Shown: in pieces, positions 9,001 to 14,379 of the stretch
How positions within the stretch are numbered: the first letter of the stretch is position 1
How the letters are laid out: every line of letters begins with the position of its first letter
Origin: JBCCRH01 sp039208045
Lineage (GTDB): Bacteria > Bacteroidota > Bacteroidia > Chitinophagales > Saprospiraceae
Assembly: GCA_039208045.1 (NCBI GenBank)
Contig: JBCCRH010000091.1
Span: 1 to 15,890 of the forward strand
Length of the DNA: 15,890 nt
Direction of reading: 5' to 3'
The notes under the pieces: model-generated
The model's database searches: none
The model's input: the letters and a program-made list of their open reading frames with translations, nothing else
Told to the model about the DNA's origin: nothing
Translations under genes and position numbers: made by a program

Positions 9001-9398
9001 GGAGTCCAGCCAGAGCCATCCCATTTGGCAATCCTACTAGCGGGTTGGCCGCCTGCTGTAGTAAAGAAACCCCCAGCAAAGAGCTCGCCATTGGCCCCAA
9101 TAGCAAGGGCCCGGCATGAACCACCTACAACTCCATTGCCTAGCGGGCCCCAAGTGCTCAACATAGGCAGAGCAATAGGGCCTTCACATTCGTCTAAGGA
9201 GATAGAAAAGCCGCGCGTATCGAGCACCCCCGAAAAACCTTTTGGGATGGTCAAGCGGCCGTCGGCACTTACGTACTCCCCGATAAGGGTGCCTCTAGAA
9301 GTTGTGTGCTTGGGAGAAGCATTGGCTTGCAAGGCAGGTAAGCTGCCCACTACCAAGCAGAGCAAAAGAATGAAAAAGCATAGATTTTTATTCATCAT
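6057..9398 (-). CDS. Secreted seven-bladed propeller fused to SprB-like, Ig-like and jelly-roll modules, with T9SS sorting domain
   Basis: The protein has 1113 residues. A signal peptide (about 1-27) ends near ANA-SP. Residues 95-412 are seven 47-residue repeats of the pattern CxALAIGANGELFAGGxFT, then AGGQxAxRIAKWDGSxWTPLG. Residues 83-94 (WGPLGNG) supply the strand missing from the last repeat, as in a closed beta-propeller. Residues 415-496 (CAGENDGTITINA, LYSIDGG, FEDLPAGTY) fit the SprB-type repeat. There follow an Ig-like module (about 505-620), a second (about 621-725), an HYR-like module (about 726-820), a DUF1349-like jelly roll (about 845-1010), and a type A T9SS tail (about 1035-1113, IYPNPAVSEITLDL to VIARP). 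All modules from 505 onward have close relatives in the adjacent genes; the propeller does not. The role is probably extracellular binding; no enzymatic motif is seen. MM at the start leaves two possible ATGs (9398, 9395). Confidence 0.9.
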   Translation of the reverse strand: MMNKNLCFFILLLCLVVGSLPALQANASPKHTTSRGTLIGEYVSADGRLTIPKGFSGVLDTRGFSISLDECEGPIALPMLSTWGPLGNGVVGGSCRALAIGANGELFAGGFFTTAGGQPASRIAKWDGSGWTPLGSGLAGPCFALAIGTNGELFAGGSFTTAGGQPANRIAKWDGTSWTPLGSGLNNSCNALAIGTNGELFAGGSFTTAGGQPASRIAKWDGSTWSTLGAGVNNRCNALAIGANGELFAAGEFTAAGGQSASRIAKWDGSSWTPLGNGFNDRCDALAIGANGELFVGGFFTQAGGQSARRIAKWDGSSWTRLGNGLNEACDALAIGANGELFAGGRFTQAGGQSARRIAKWDGSSWTPLGNGFNDRCFALAMRANGEPFAGGFFTQAGTQRANGVALFAPPPPCDITITNVMATPETCAGENDGTITINASCTTCASILYSIDGGMTTQLSNTFEDLPAGTYLPYVEDSGNDSCNDTAVDEVIDLGATLPAEPVAATASKTICASADLTPSLANTGINVSNSLSADEKVVWVLTGKPDGSAYAIDDEFTTDNCGDPFKNFGELAVANSSKVIRVQDVANAPEGTYTFDVFIEDCTTACTSELVSGFSITINTLPTVEITSDLPIAIGKDICLGTMGVQYNAVVTSTDGGTYSYDWCAYNSGDGSGTCFGGFSDNTVQMPTRNWTSSAGPKSVGVTVTSDVAGCTAEMLYSFNVVAPPMVECPEDQLVTLVTNPGTFECETPVMFTNPTGGTEACGPYTLAIAIDGGDAEMVTPGEEYTLMVEALGVVEVSYTLTDGLGRETTCSFDVIVNGLPCGLVDNGGIGCDGSTAVYDQGAASFSLTADCAPNTMLYVEDASAFVFTELCGDGEITAQVTGLSGTGFAGVMMRETEAPNAKKVALGTNTVDRLRKEVRVIDGYPSSAAEILSFSQFWVRVVRSGDAFSAFASTDGVFWQPYVSQVVIMDECIVVGLFTYSEKDGNAVTATFSDVAITGLDLAGSGSSATVNLGANLGGFATSSQANLQGLSIYPNPAVSEITLDLGKFEGQAADIRIINQMGQLMSRTQIEEVQFNEVVDVSKLNAGVYNVMVKVGNEVVTERVVIARP
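6299..6344. repeat. Inverted repeat AACCTTGGAGGTT / AACCTCCAAGGTT in the linker before the T9SS tail
   Basis: Two exact 13-bp arms (6299-6311 and 6332-6344) are separated by 20 nt and translated in frame as part of the NLGG-ANLQGLS linker. A further CTCCAAGGTT follows at 6347-6356. The paralogues have related arms at the same protein position. Confidence 0.85.
7487..7504. repeat. Palindrome TCCCGATAGCTATCGGGA inside the coding sequence
   Basis: This 18-bp perfect palindrome is read in frame as LPIAIGKD, at the same protein site as the copy at 2859-2878. Confidence 0.9.
8163..9116 (-). repeat. Seven tandem 141-bp repeats encoding propeller blades
   Basis: Six full 141-bp units and a shorter seventh encode the 47-residue blades (residues 95-412). 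At DNA level the phrase gagctcgccattgg recurs in most units. Unit length is a multiple of three, so the number of units could change by recombination without breaking the frame. Confidence 0.9.
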
Positions 9399-9480
9399 AT
9401 AATGGTGTATTTGGAAAATAATTAATTGAGGACATCTTTGATACTAAAACGCTAGCACTAAGCTTGTCCTATTGCTTTTA

Positions 9481-9759
9481 CTACTGCTTCACTAATCGCA
9501 AGGACTGCTGCGTAGTATTCGTTCTTACATGGACAAAGTAGGTACCTGCAGGCAGCTTGTCAATGCTAATTTCTTCTGTGGTATTTTCTATCGTATTATA
9601 CTGTATTTGCTGCATGAGCTGGCCATTCGTGTTGAAGATCGTGATAGTGGCTTCTTCGCCCATTGCCTGATCTAGGCTTAGGGTGACTAGGTCGCGGGCT
9701 GGGTTGGGGAAGATTTTGATGTTTTCCAGGCTTAAACCTTGGACCCCGATAGCCCCGAT
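9481..9759 (-). pseudogene. Orphan T9SS type A sorting domain, 3' remnant of the interrupted gene
   Basis: About 93 host-encoded residues remain, ending in a typical T9SS tail: GVQGLSLENIKIFPNPARD, then TITIFNTNGQLMQQI, LPAGTYFVHV and QQSLRLVKQ. The GVQGLSL linker matches the 1457-residue protein, but the tail itself diverges clearly from the other three. It either came from a different gene or has a different history. An apparent TTG start upstream lies in the insertion sequence and is chance. No promoter or signal peptide is present. Confidence 0.75.
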
Positions 9760-9777
9760 AGATGCTATGTTAAAAAG

Positions 9778-9780
9778 CAA
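9778..9780 (-). promoter_or_regulatory. Right-end TTG that would serve as upstream promoter box in the circular form
   Basis: TTG at 9780-9778 (minus strand) lies 16 nt inside the right end. After circularisation through the CT core it sits 20 nt upstream of TATGTTTG at the left end. In the inserted state it points out into the host remnant. Confidence 0.4.
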
Positions 9781-9841
9781 CTAGTTTTTTCGAAAAATTG
9801 TAGTTTAGCCCTACCAAAGGAGGTTACACTATCGAGTGTGA

Positions 9842-10891
9842 TCATCCAGTGTAGGCAGGCTCTGTATCCTGCCTACTTTTCTCTAGCTGTTGCTGATAAT
9901 TGGCTTCATAAGGTATATTATTTTTGTATAATGTATAAATCAGCACCAACAGCTTTCGCTGGACAGCTACATATCCTTTCATTTTTATCTTAGTTCGATC
10001 AAATACTCTTTCGTAGAGCGCTTTGAATTCATCTTGGTACTTGACGACACTAATAGCCGGAAAATGCAGGGCTCGCCTAATGTGGCTATTGCCCTTTTTG
10101 GAGATGCGGGTCTTACCTCGCACACTACTGCCGGACTCTCGTTGAACCACATCATAACCAGCATAGGAGACCAATTGTGATTTATGGTCTACTAGTTCAA
10201 AACCATTGGTTTCTGCAATAATAGCCAGCACGGTAATTACCCCTACTCCTTTGATTTTGCAGATATGTTCTAGATGCTGTTGGAGTTGCTCATCTTTTTG
10301 TGCCAATTGCTCCATTTGCTTTTCTACTTGCTTGAGCTGTTTGTTGATCAAAGTGATGCGTTGCTTATGGCGTTTCTGGATGCTCTTATCTGGTCGGTAA
10401 CAGGCCTTTTCAGCATGTAATCTATTAGAAACAGCCGTCTTTTCTTCCAATAGCATGGTACGTTCTCTGCTCAACCGCTTAAGGGCATACATCTGCTCAC
10501 TGGCAGGCTTCCACGAGGGAAGCTTCTGGTCCAGCCCCAATCGGGCTAGCGCCTTAGCCTCCAACTTATCCGTCTTACTCTTCAGGTTCAAAAATTTCAT
10601 ATACCCCTTAATTCTATTAGGAAGTAACACATGCACCTGATGACCCAATTCATGTAGATAGTAAGCTAAGCGTTCGTAGTAAACCCCCGTAGCTTCCATG
10701 GTCACTAGAACCTTACCATCCCCATCTGCTTTTTTGACTATCCATTTTTGAAGGTCTTTGAAACCTGTTGCTGTATTAGCAAATTTGCGCGTTCCTTTAA
10801 CCTTGGATGATCCATCCTGAGACTTCGCCATGAAGCACACCTGAAAGTCTTTAGCGGCCATATCAACGCCGAGATTTTGAATACATAACAT
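9842..10891 (-). CDS. IS110-family bridge RNA-guided recombinase (DEDD transposase)
   Basis: The protein has 349 residues, full length for the family. The N-terminal RuvC-like DEDD domain (about 6-160) shows LGVDMAAKDF (Asp10), TMEATGVYYE (Glu66) and SKTDKLEAKALAR (Asp108). The last acidic position is Glu111 instead of the usual Asp. A lysine- and glutamine-rich coiled segment spans about 175-210. The C-terminal Tnp domain (about 212-295) has IKGVGVITVLAI, LVSYAGYD and ESGSSVRGKTRISKKGN. The serine of the SG pair (Ser253) is the likely nucleophile. By analogy with IS621 it forms a synaptic complex in which one RNA pairs with donor and target DNA, and recombines them at a shared CT core. The start MLCIQNLGVD is typical of the family; the overlapping upstream ATG is in another frame. 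The gene follows directly after the predicted bridge RNA. Confidence 0.93.
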   Translation of the reverse strand: MLCIQNLGVDMAAKDFQVCFMAKSQDGSSKVKGTRKFANTATGFKDLQKWIVKKADGDGKVLVTMEATGVYYERLAYYLHELGHQVHVLLPNRIKGYMKFLNLKSKTDKLEAKALARLGLDQKLPSWKPASEQMYALKRLSRERTMLLEEKTAVSNRLHAEKACYRPDKSIQKRHKQRITLINKQLKQVEKQMEQLAQKDEQLQQHLEHICKIKGVGVITVLAIIAETNGFELVDHKSQLVSYAGYDVVQRESGSSVRGKTRISKKGNSHIRRALHFPAISVVKYQDEFKALYERVFDRTKIKMKGYVAVQRKLLVLIYTLYKNNIPYEANYQQQLEKSRQDTEPAYTG

Positions 10892-10924
10892 CGTAATGAT
10901 CCATTTTTTAGGTTCATAAAAAGG

Positions 10925-11140
10925 TGGTTTTTTATCGTCTTTACTCGTAGCTTATACTGGCTCATCCCATAGTAAGAGAAGTCCTTAAATGCTATTCTGA
11001 CTCGAAAAAACCTCCCAGAGCAGGGCCCTCTATCGGTCTGCATAGCGGCCGAAGCGCGCTTGCTTTTTATCGGATTCCTCTGCTCTGAGGTCGATGCTAA
11101 TCTATTATTTTCAAACAACTATTTTGCCTTTTTTAATACT
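10925..11140 (-). ncRNA. Predicted bridge RNA (seekRNA) of the IS110 element
   Basis: In element direction two consecutive stem-loops are visible. The first (target loop) is closed by CCTCAGAGCAG (11090-11080) and CTGCTCTGGGAGG (11023-11011). It holds a small hairpin (about 11063-11040) with CCGATA on its 5' side (11073-11068) and CCGATAG on its 3' side (11036-11030). The second (donor loop) is closed by GGTTTTTT (11012-11005) and AAAAAACC (10933-10926). It carries ATAGCAT on its 5' side (10995-10989) and TACGAG on its 3' side (10949-10944). ATAGCAT equals the end of the right end; TACGAG is complementary to CT-CGTA, the core plus left end. This is the order and polarity described for IS621 guides. 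The 5' limit follows from the predicted junction promoter; the 3' limit is approximate. Confidence 0.8.
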
Positions 11141-13596
11141 TTTACAAACATACGAGCCATCGGGAGATCAGCAGTAATCTCTACCGTAGGTTGTTCAAAG
11201 ATATTGATTTCGAACACCTCCGTCGTGAGTTCGCTTTCGCAATCAGTCGTGGTATTTACGATAGAGGCTTGCAATTGATACAAGCCTGGTACCACCATCA
11301 TATTGCCTTTAATGCGGAAACGAATACCATTAGTCTCCAAGTTCGTACGGTACTCCCCTGTCTCTTCGCCTGGACCAATTACATCGCCTGCTTCGATCAC
11401 CGCATTATCGGGTGCTGCTACTACTGTCCAGAATACATCAAAGTCAGCCCCTGGATCCACTACACTTACCGTGGCGGTACCGCCTGCACAGGCATCTTTA
11501 GTCAAACGATTGACCATTGGTACGGCTGGTTTTGCATTCACGGTGATGCTAAAGCCACTTACCAAGGTAGAAGTACAGCCTGTCATGCAGTTTTCGATAA
11601 AGGCATCGAAGGTATAGGTGCCTTCAGGTGCATTTGCTACCTCTTGTAAGCGAATGACTTTTGAGCTATTCGCTACCGCTAATTCACCAAAGTTTTTGAA
11701 TGGATCACCACAATTATCGGTCGTAAACTCATCATCGATAGCGTAGGCGCTGCCATCGGGCTTGCCCGTCAGTACCCATACCACTTTTTCATCTGCCGAA
11801 AGGCTATTGCTTATGTTGATGCCTGTATTGGCCAAGCTAGGCGTAAGGTCTGCGCTTGCGCAAATGGTTTTAGTAGCCGTGGCGGGTACTGGCTCAGCTG
11901 GCGTCTCTAAAGCAGTCAAGCTAAAGCCAGTGAGTGGATCACTATCGCAGCTTAAGGTCGTATTTCTTACCCGTACTTCAAATGTCCAGGTACCGTATAC
12001 GTTGTCCGCGGGATCAGTGGCATTGCCCACTGCATTTTGACGCAACGTCACGCGATCGCCCTGCATACCGCCGGTAATGCGGAACTCTGAATTTACTTCA
12101 TCTTCTAAAAACTCCAATGGTTCCATCCCATCAAACTGACTACCCGTTGGGGCATCTGTCAAAGTCCACACGAACACTTCGTTCATATTGCCGGTTTGTA
12201 CCACCCGTACTTGGCGTGCATTGTTGAACGAGCCGCCTTCTTCGCCCGTAGCACAAAACTCAGCTGTAAGCTTGTCTGCGGTTGGCATAGCTGGCGCTGC
12301 TTCGATCGTAATGGTGAAGCCCATTGTAGGAAAGGAGCGACAGCCTGTTGTACAGTTCTCTGTTACTGCTTCGAACTCATAATCACCAGGAGCTAGGCTC
12401 GAAGCATCCTGTACGCGAAGTGTTTGTGAGTTATTCGTTAATGCAAAGTCGCCCAAGTTTTGGAACGCAATCATCTGACCACAACCGTCTATCGTCAGCT
12501 CATCTCCTTCGCTGTAGCTACTAGCTGCTGGTGCAGCAGTGACTACCCAAACTATTTTTTCGTCCGTTCCTAGTATAGTGGGCGCGCTAATCCCTGTATT
12601 GAGCAGGCCTGGACTTAAGTCGGTAGCCTGGCAAACCGTTTTAGAGGCTACCCCTATGGCTGGTGAAGCAGGAATTGGATTATTGACATTGGTGGCACCT
12701 TTGGTATTACAAACGGTTACCGTCCATGTCCCATTGATTACTTGTAGAGAAGCGGTCTCGCTGGTAGAGAAATCATTTTCTGATACGCCAATATCCGTAC
12801 TGGTCTCTCCCATAGCTGGGCCTTCTACCGCGTCAAAGGTGCCTTCGTAGCTCAGGAATTCCACTAAGGCTTCACTACAGGATAAGGCAAGACCATCGGG
12901 ATCACCATTCTGGATACCACTTACGCCAAAGCCACCAATCATCATTGTGTAGTAGGTAAAAGTGCCATCGTCTTCGCCCGCAGCGAACTGATCCAAAGTG
13001 GCGGTGCCGTATGCTTCTCCATTGTCACCATCATAAAGGGTAAGGGTGAAATCGGACAAGTCTAAATCTGCATCATTTGCTACAGCTACTTCTACAAACT
13101 CATTCACATCAGCACCATCATTATCATAGTGGAGTTCATTGATAAAAATGTCGCCTTCTTCGGCGCAGCTAGGAGGAGTGCAGGTCACCGATAGCTCATA
13201 GTTGCCGCTTGGGCGAGGAGGGTCTCCCCCTCCCCCTACCACAATGTAATAATCGGTACCCATAGTAGTTGCAAAGTCTATGATTTCTTCATTTAGATTA
13301 TTATTACTGCAGCCGTTATCTGCGGCGGCAATCAGCGTCTGGCTACCACAATCACCAGTAAGGATAAGTAATAAAGAATTATAATCGGTAGCGCCACATA
13401 AAGACACGGTGATATTATCGCCTGTGCCTATAAACCGATACCAGTGCTTTGGGCCATCAATATCAATTAAAGTAAAAATAATAGAAACAGTAACAGTAAC
13501 ATCTGCCGCACCAACAGTAGAGCCTGTTACCGTTTGATCACAAGTGATATCGATGGCGTTGGCGCATAGGTCGTTTTGGGGGTTGAACCTCCACAT
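11119..13596 (-). CDS. Central piece of the broken secreted protein (PPC-like, lamin-tail-like, Ig-like modules)
   Basis: The open stretch has 825 codons but no signal peptide. Its nominal start (MWRFNPQ) is an artefact of the frame change; true homology begins at NDLCANAID. It holds a PPC-like module (to about residue 140, ending YELSVTC), a lamin-tail-like domain (about 148-300, GDIFINELHYDNDGADVNEFVEV), and alternating Ig-like modules. The first (AIGVASKTVCQATDLSPGL...) and second (PTADKLTAEFC...) types occur, followed by the same two types again (ATATKTICASADL..., VNRLTKDACAGG...). The third type begins at EQPTVEITADLP and is cut by the IS110 element. The last residues (MARMFVKVLKKAK) are encoded by the left end of the IS. 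About 200 bp of one module (11668-11871) is nearly identical to 7668-7871 in the propeller gene. It is probably not translated as a functional secreted protein. Confidence 0.75.
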   Translation of the reverse strand: MWRFNPQNDLCANAIDITCDQTVTGSTVGAADVTVTVSIIFTLIDIDGPKHWYRFIGTGDNITVSLCGATDYNSLLLILTGDCGSQTLIAAADNGCSNNNLNEEIIDFATTMGTDYYIVVGGGGDPPRPSGNYELSVTCTPPSCAEEGDIFINELHYDNDGADVNEFVEVAVANDADLDLSDFTLTLYDGDNGEAYGTATLDQFAAGEDDGTFTYYTMMIGGFGVSGIQNGDPDGLALSCSEALVEFLSYEGTFDAVEGPAMGETSTDIGVSENDFSTSETASLQVINGTWTVTVCNTKGATNVNNPIPASPAIGVASKTVCQATDLSPGLLNTGISAPTILGTDEKIVWVVTAAPAASSYSEGDELTIDGCGQMIAFQNLGDFALTNNSQTLRVQDASSLAPGDYEFEAVTENCTTGCRSFPTMGFTITIEAAPAMPTADKLTAEFCATGEEGGSFNNARQVRVVQTGNMNEVFVWTLTDAPTGSQFDGMEPLEFLEDEVNSEFRITGGMQGDRVTLRQNAVGNATDPADNVYGTWTFEVRVRNTTLSCDSDPLTGFSLTALETPAEPVPATATKTICASADLTPSLANTGINISNSLSADEKVVWVLTGKPDGSAYAIDDEFTTDNCGDPFKNFGELAVANSSKVIRLQEVANAPEGTYTFDAFIENCMTGCTSTLVSGFSITVNAKPAVPMVNRLTKDACAGGTATVSVVDPGADFDVFWTVVAAPDNAVIEAGDVIGPGEETGEYRTNLETNGIRFRIKGNMMVVPGLYQLQASIVNTTTDCESELTTEVFEINIFEQPTVEITADLPMARMFVKVLKKAK
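11145..11152 (-). promoter_or_regulatory. Left-end TATGTTTG, downstream box of a circle-junction promoter for the bridge RNA
   Basis: TATGTTTG (11152-11145) is an exact match to the Bacteroidota TAnnTTTG box, starting 2 nt inside the left end. No TTG or TTTG lies at the right distance in the present host flank. Joining the right end through the CT core puts TTG 20 nt upstream, within the accepted spacing. The bridge RNA would start near 11138-11141. Confidence 0.5.
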
Positions 13597-14258
13597 TCCG
13601 TCACCTCAAAGCTACAGGAAGAAGGGAAGTTTAGGTTGGCAGGATCATCATCAGTATTCCAATTTGCCCCATTATTGATAGCTGCCCTCAGCTCTGCCAT
13701 GGTTCCAGAAGTCGTTGAGCAATCATATACAGCATTGTCTAATACTGGAGGAGTGAAAATCACGAAATTTGTGAGTCCTGGAGGTTGCGCAGAAGTATTT
13801 GAGTCCATTGCATTAGCATCCCAATCCCCATTTGTGTGGATAGCCGCAATTAAAGTAGGTGATGTAGCATCGCCTTGGTAAGCGAAAACTTGATCACCAG
13901 CAATAGATAATGACGGGTTAGTACCATCTGTAGTAGTAGTGGCTCCACTTACTATCGGATTACTACTATTAACCATTACCGTAATTTCAGTGCCGCAAGT
14001 CACTACCTCCGTAAACGTTATTATTAACGTTCCCTCACCAAGACGGAAGCCACCACCTGCACGCCAACCATTGTCTGTAAAGAAAATAACGGTATTAGCT
14101 TCTATATCCGTCAGGAACAGAAAAGAAAAGTTGTCAGGGAAAGTTGACCGATGGCCTGTAAAAACAAGATCTCCTTCGCTAAGAGTCGTCTGCGCTTGCG
14201 CACTAAAACCAAGCGACCAGCATGCAAAGAGCAAGAGTAAGGATCGTATCATATTCAT
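13527..14258 (-). CDS. N-terminal piece of the broken secreted protein (signal peptide and extracellular domain)
   Basis: The open frame has 243 codons. A signal peptide (MNMIRSLLLLFACWSLGFSA) is followed by AQAQ. Residues 25-215 form one domain with GDLVFTGHRS, FSFLFLTDIEANTVIFFTDNGW, LGEGTLIITF and AGDQVFAYQG. This pattern is often found ahead of lamin-tail or repeat modules in secreted bacterial proteins; I know of no function for it. Homology ends at FEVTECGG, just before the five-C run where the frame changes. The last 20 or so residues are out-of-frame sequence. The ATG at 14252 (MIRSLL) is an alternative start that matches the MRRSLL start of the 1457-residue paralogue. A promoter-like sequence lies just upstream, so this piece could be expressed as a short secreted protein. 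Confidence 0.75.
   Translation of the reverse strand: MNMIRSLLLLFACWSLGFSAQAQTTLSEGDLVFTGHRSTFPDNFSFLFLTDIEANTVIFFTDNGWRAGGGFRLGEGTLIITFTEVVTCGTEITVMVNSSNPIVSGATTTTDGTNPSLSIAGDQVFAYQGDATSPTLIAAIHTNGDWDANAMDSNTSAQPPGLTNFVIFTPPVLDNAVYDCSTTSGTMAELRAAINNGANWNTDDDPANLNFPSSCSFEVTECGGSTPKTTYAPTPSISLVIKR
13578..13582 (-). other. Frameshift site in a C5 run
   Basis: Five consecutive C on the minus strand followed by four A. Before the run the frame reads ECGGST; after it the homologous frame reads NDLCANA. One added C (TCA ACC CCC CAA AAC GAC) would restore a single open frame from 14258 to the IS junction. Confidence 0.75.
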
Positions 14259-14284
14259 TTTTTTGTTTAGCTGTTATTATGATT

Positions 14285-14315
14285 AGAAGATACGCACGAC
14301 ACATACCGCAACAAA
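14285..14315 (-). promoter_or_regulatory. Candidate Bacteroidota-type promoter of the broken gene
   Basis: On the minus strand TTTG (14315-14312), 19 nt, then TATCTTCT (14292-14285) fits TTTG-N19-TAnnTT. Like the candidate at 5963-5993 it starts in the T run of the terminator of the gene upstream and includes GTGCGTAT. It lies about 27 nt before the ATG at 14258. Confidence 0.45.
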
Positions 14316-14350
14316 AAAAAGCGGCTAGTACTCCAGGGAGCGCTAGCCAC
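14313..14350 (-). terminator. Factor-independent terminator after the rightmost gene
   Basis: On the minus strand GTGGCTAG...CTAGCCGC forms an 8-bp stem (one G-U pair). It extends inward through CTCC/GGAG and is followed by eight T. It lies 30 nt after the stop codon at 14380. Confidence 0.85.
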
Positions 14351-14379
14351 TTTTCGCTCGCGATCAGCATAAGCCGTTA

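Larger units (their letters stand above)
9762..11154 (-). mobile_element. IS110-family insertion sequence (IS110 group, bridge RNA in the left end)
   Basis: The element of about 1395 bp (9762-11154 plus a CT core) has one recombinase gene, about 263 bp of non-coding left end (10892-11154) and about 80 bp of right end (9762-9841). I placed the ends by three agreeing signs. First, similarity to the paralogues stops here. Second, the dinucleotide AG on the plus strand (CT in element direction) is present at both junctions, 9760-9761 and 11155-11156. Third, the guide segments of the predicted bridge RNA match the sequences beside those dinucleotides. There are no terminal inverted repeats and no longer target duplication, as expected for this family. 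The left flank (element direction) is CTCCCGATGG-CT and the right flank CT-ATCGGGG, the two halves of the repeat palindrome. Recombinase and RNA both look intact. Confidence 0.88.
9481..14258 (-). pseudogene. Frameshifted and IS110-interrupted paralogue of the secreted multidomain proteins
   Basis: Three pieces in the same direction make up one former gene: a signal peptide and N-terminal domain (14258 to about 13583); a central stretch in the next frame (about 13582 to 11157); and a T9SS tail (9759-9481) beyond the IS110 element. The frame change lies at a run of five C (13578-13582, minus strand); one extra C would join GG-STP to the expected NDLCANA start of a PPC-like module. The insertion cuts the central piece right after VEITADLP, at the palindrome site of the paralogues. 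The HYR-like and jelly-roll modules that should follow are missing. The product should therefore lack secretion and sorting in one chain. The frameshift alone could be a sequencing error; the insertion could not. Confidence 0.8.

Noticed and set aside
8163..9116. Regular repeats considered as a CRISPR array or minisatellite
   Set aside because: Unit length is 141 bp with no unique spacers, and every unit is translated as a conserved 47-residue blade.
8527..9402. 291-codon open frame on the plus strand
   Set aside because: It is the antisense shadow of the 141-bp propeller repeats; its own repeats simply mirror those of the real gene.
9760..9780. TTG start for the T9SS tail remnant inside the IS right end
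   Set aside because: The codons before the junction (LFNIAS) are IS sequence; no signal peptide or promoter accompanies it, so the tail is a remnant rather than a gene.
9826..9839. Hairpin ACACT-CGAT-AGTGT just after the recombinase stop, considered as terminator
   Set aside because: The stem is only 5 bp and no T run follows on the minus strand.
10738..11118. 126-codon open frame on the minus strand across the IS left end
   Set aside because: It overlaps the predicted bridge RNA and the recombinase start in another frame and shows no family resemblance; the RNA structure explains this region better.
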